DNA of 7,439 nucleotides, taken from assembly GCA_002320935.1 (NCBI GenBank), contig DCLG01000095.1:43848-51286 (forward strand). The letters run 5' to 3'. The notes beneath the pieces were generated by a model that searched no databases, had not been told where the DNA came from, and worked only from the letters and a program-made list of their open reading frames with translations. Position numbers and translations under genes: made by a program. The stretch is from Pedobacter sp. UBA1654 (GTDB lineage: Bacteria > Bacteroidota > Bacteroidia > Sphingobacteriales > Sphingobacteriaceae). Position 1 is the first letter of the stretch, and every line of letters starts with the position of its first letter. This document shows, piece after piece, positions 6,247-7,439 of the stretch.

Positions 6247-6492
6247 TTAAAGGGCAACGCCTTCTGCAAGCACCACTATTTTATTTTTCAAAACTTCTAC
6301 AACGCCACCTTTGATATTAAAGGTTTGTTCATCAGTTTTGTTTTTAATGATAACCGGACCATCTTCTAAAGTTGAGATGATAGGGGCATGGTCTCTCAGG
6401 ATCTGAAAAGAACCCATTGTTCCCGGTACAGTAACCGCAGTTACTTCTCCTTCAAAAACTTTTTTATCTGGGGTTAATATCTCTAATGTCAT
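6247..6492 (-). CDS. atpC: F1F0 ATP synthase epsilon subunit, short form
   Basis: Epsilon is part of the central stalk of F1 and couples gamma to the c-ring at the cytoplasmic face of the membrane. The 81 residues from ATG at 6492 match the N-terminal beta-sandwich: MTLEILTPDKKVFEGEV at the start, VPGTMGSFQILRDHAPI (22-38, equivalent to the G-x-HAP region) and GGVVEVLKNKIVVLAE (62-77). The protein stops right after this domain, whereas E. coli and most homologues (about 130-140 residues) continue with two helices that can inhibit ATP hydrolysis. The reading frame ends cleanly with a strong terminator behind it, so the short form looks genuine and not broken; short epsilon subunits are usual in Bacteroidetes as far as I know. 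The gene starts 2 bases after the atpD stop, indicating translational coupling. Confidence 0.95.
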   Translation of the reverse strand: MTLEILTPDKKVFEGEVTAVTVPGTMGSFQILRDHAPIISTLEDGPVIIKNKTDEQTFNIKGGVVEVLKNKIVVLAEGVAL

Positions 6493-6494
6493 AA

Positions 6495-7439
<945 letters not shown>

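Overview
The window reads as a chromosomal piece of a Bacteroidetes genome, most likely from the Sphingobacteriaceae (Pedobacter-like). This rests on the Bacteroidetes/fungal-style IlvC sequence, an 81-residue AtpC with no C-terminal helical domain, an atpD-atpC pair not preceded by the other atp genes in the expected order, weak or absent Shine-Dalgarno sequences and A/T-rich spacers. No tool was run, so the genus is a guess. All convincing genes lie on the minus strand, so the biological order runs from high to low coordinates. No mobile elements, tRNA or rRNA genes or CRISPR arrays were seen.

Right end (7439-6192): the 3' part of atpD (F1 beta subunit, cut by the window edge) is followed after 2 bases by the complete atpC (epsilon subunit). 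A strong 12-bp hairpin with a run of eight T (6192-6223) ends this unit.

Middle (6191-5660): about 300 bases carry no convincing gene. Then comes the most interesting part of the window, a compact control region ahead of the branched-chain amino acid operon. It holds a plausible promoter (about 5863-5893), a 27-codon leader peptide in which 12 residues are Ile, Leu or Val (5748-5831), a hairpin over its densest Ile/Leu run (5761-5785), an intrinsic terminator (5693-5720), and an 11-bp alternative pairing (5714-5757). The alternative pairing takes up the 5' arm of the terminator and includes the leader stop codon. Together these look like a ribosome-mediated transcription attenuator of the E. 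coli ilv/leu kind, here in a Bacteroidetes setting.

Left part (5659-1): a tightly packed operon ilvE-ilvD-ilvB-ilvN-ilvC with gaps of 21, 22, 6 and 65 bases. It encodes branched-chain aminotransferase, dihydroxy-acid dehydratase, both acetolactate synthase subunits and ketol-acid reductoisomerase (N-terminal 201 residues only). These four enzymes convert pyruvate to valine (AHAS, KARI, DHAD, transaminase) and also run the last four steps to isoleucine. The leader, rich in all three branched-chain residues, fits control of the whole pathway by charging of the matching tRNAs.
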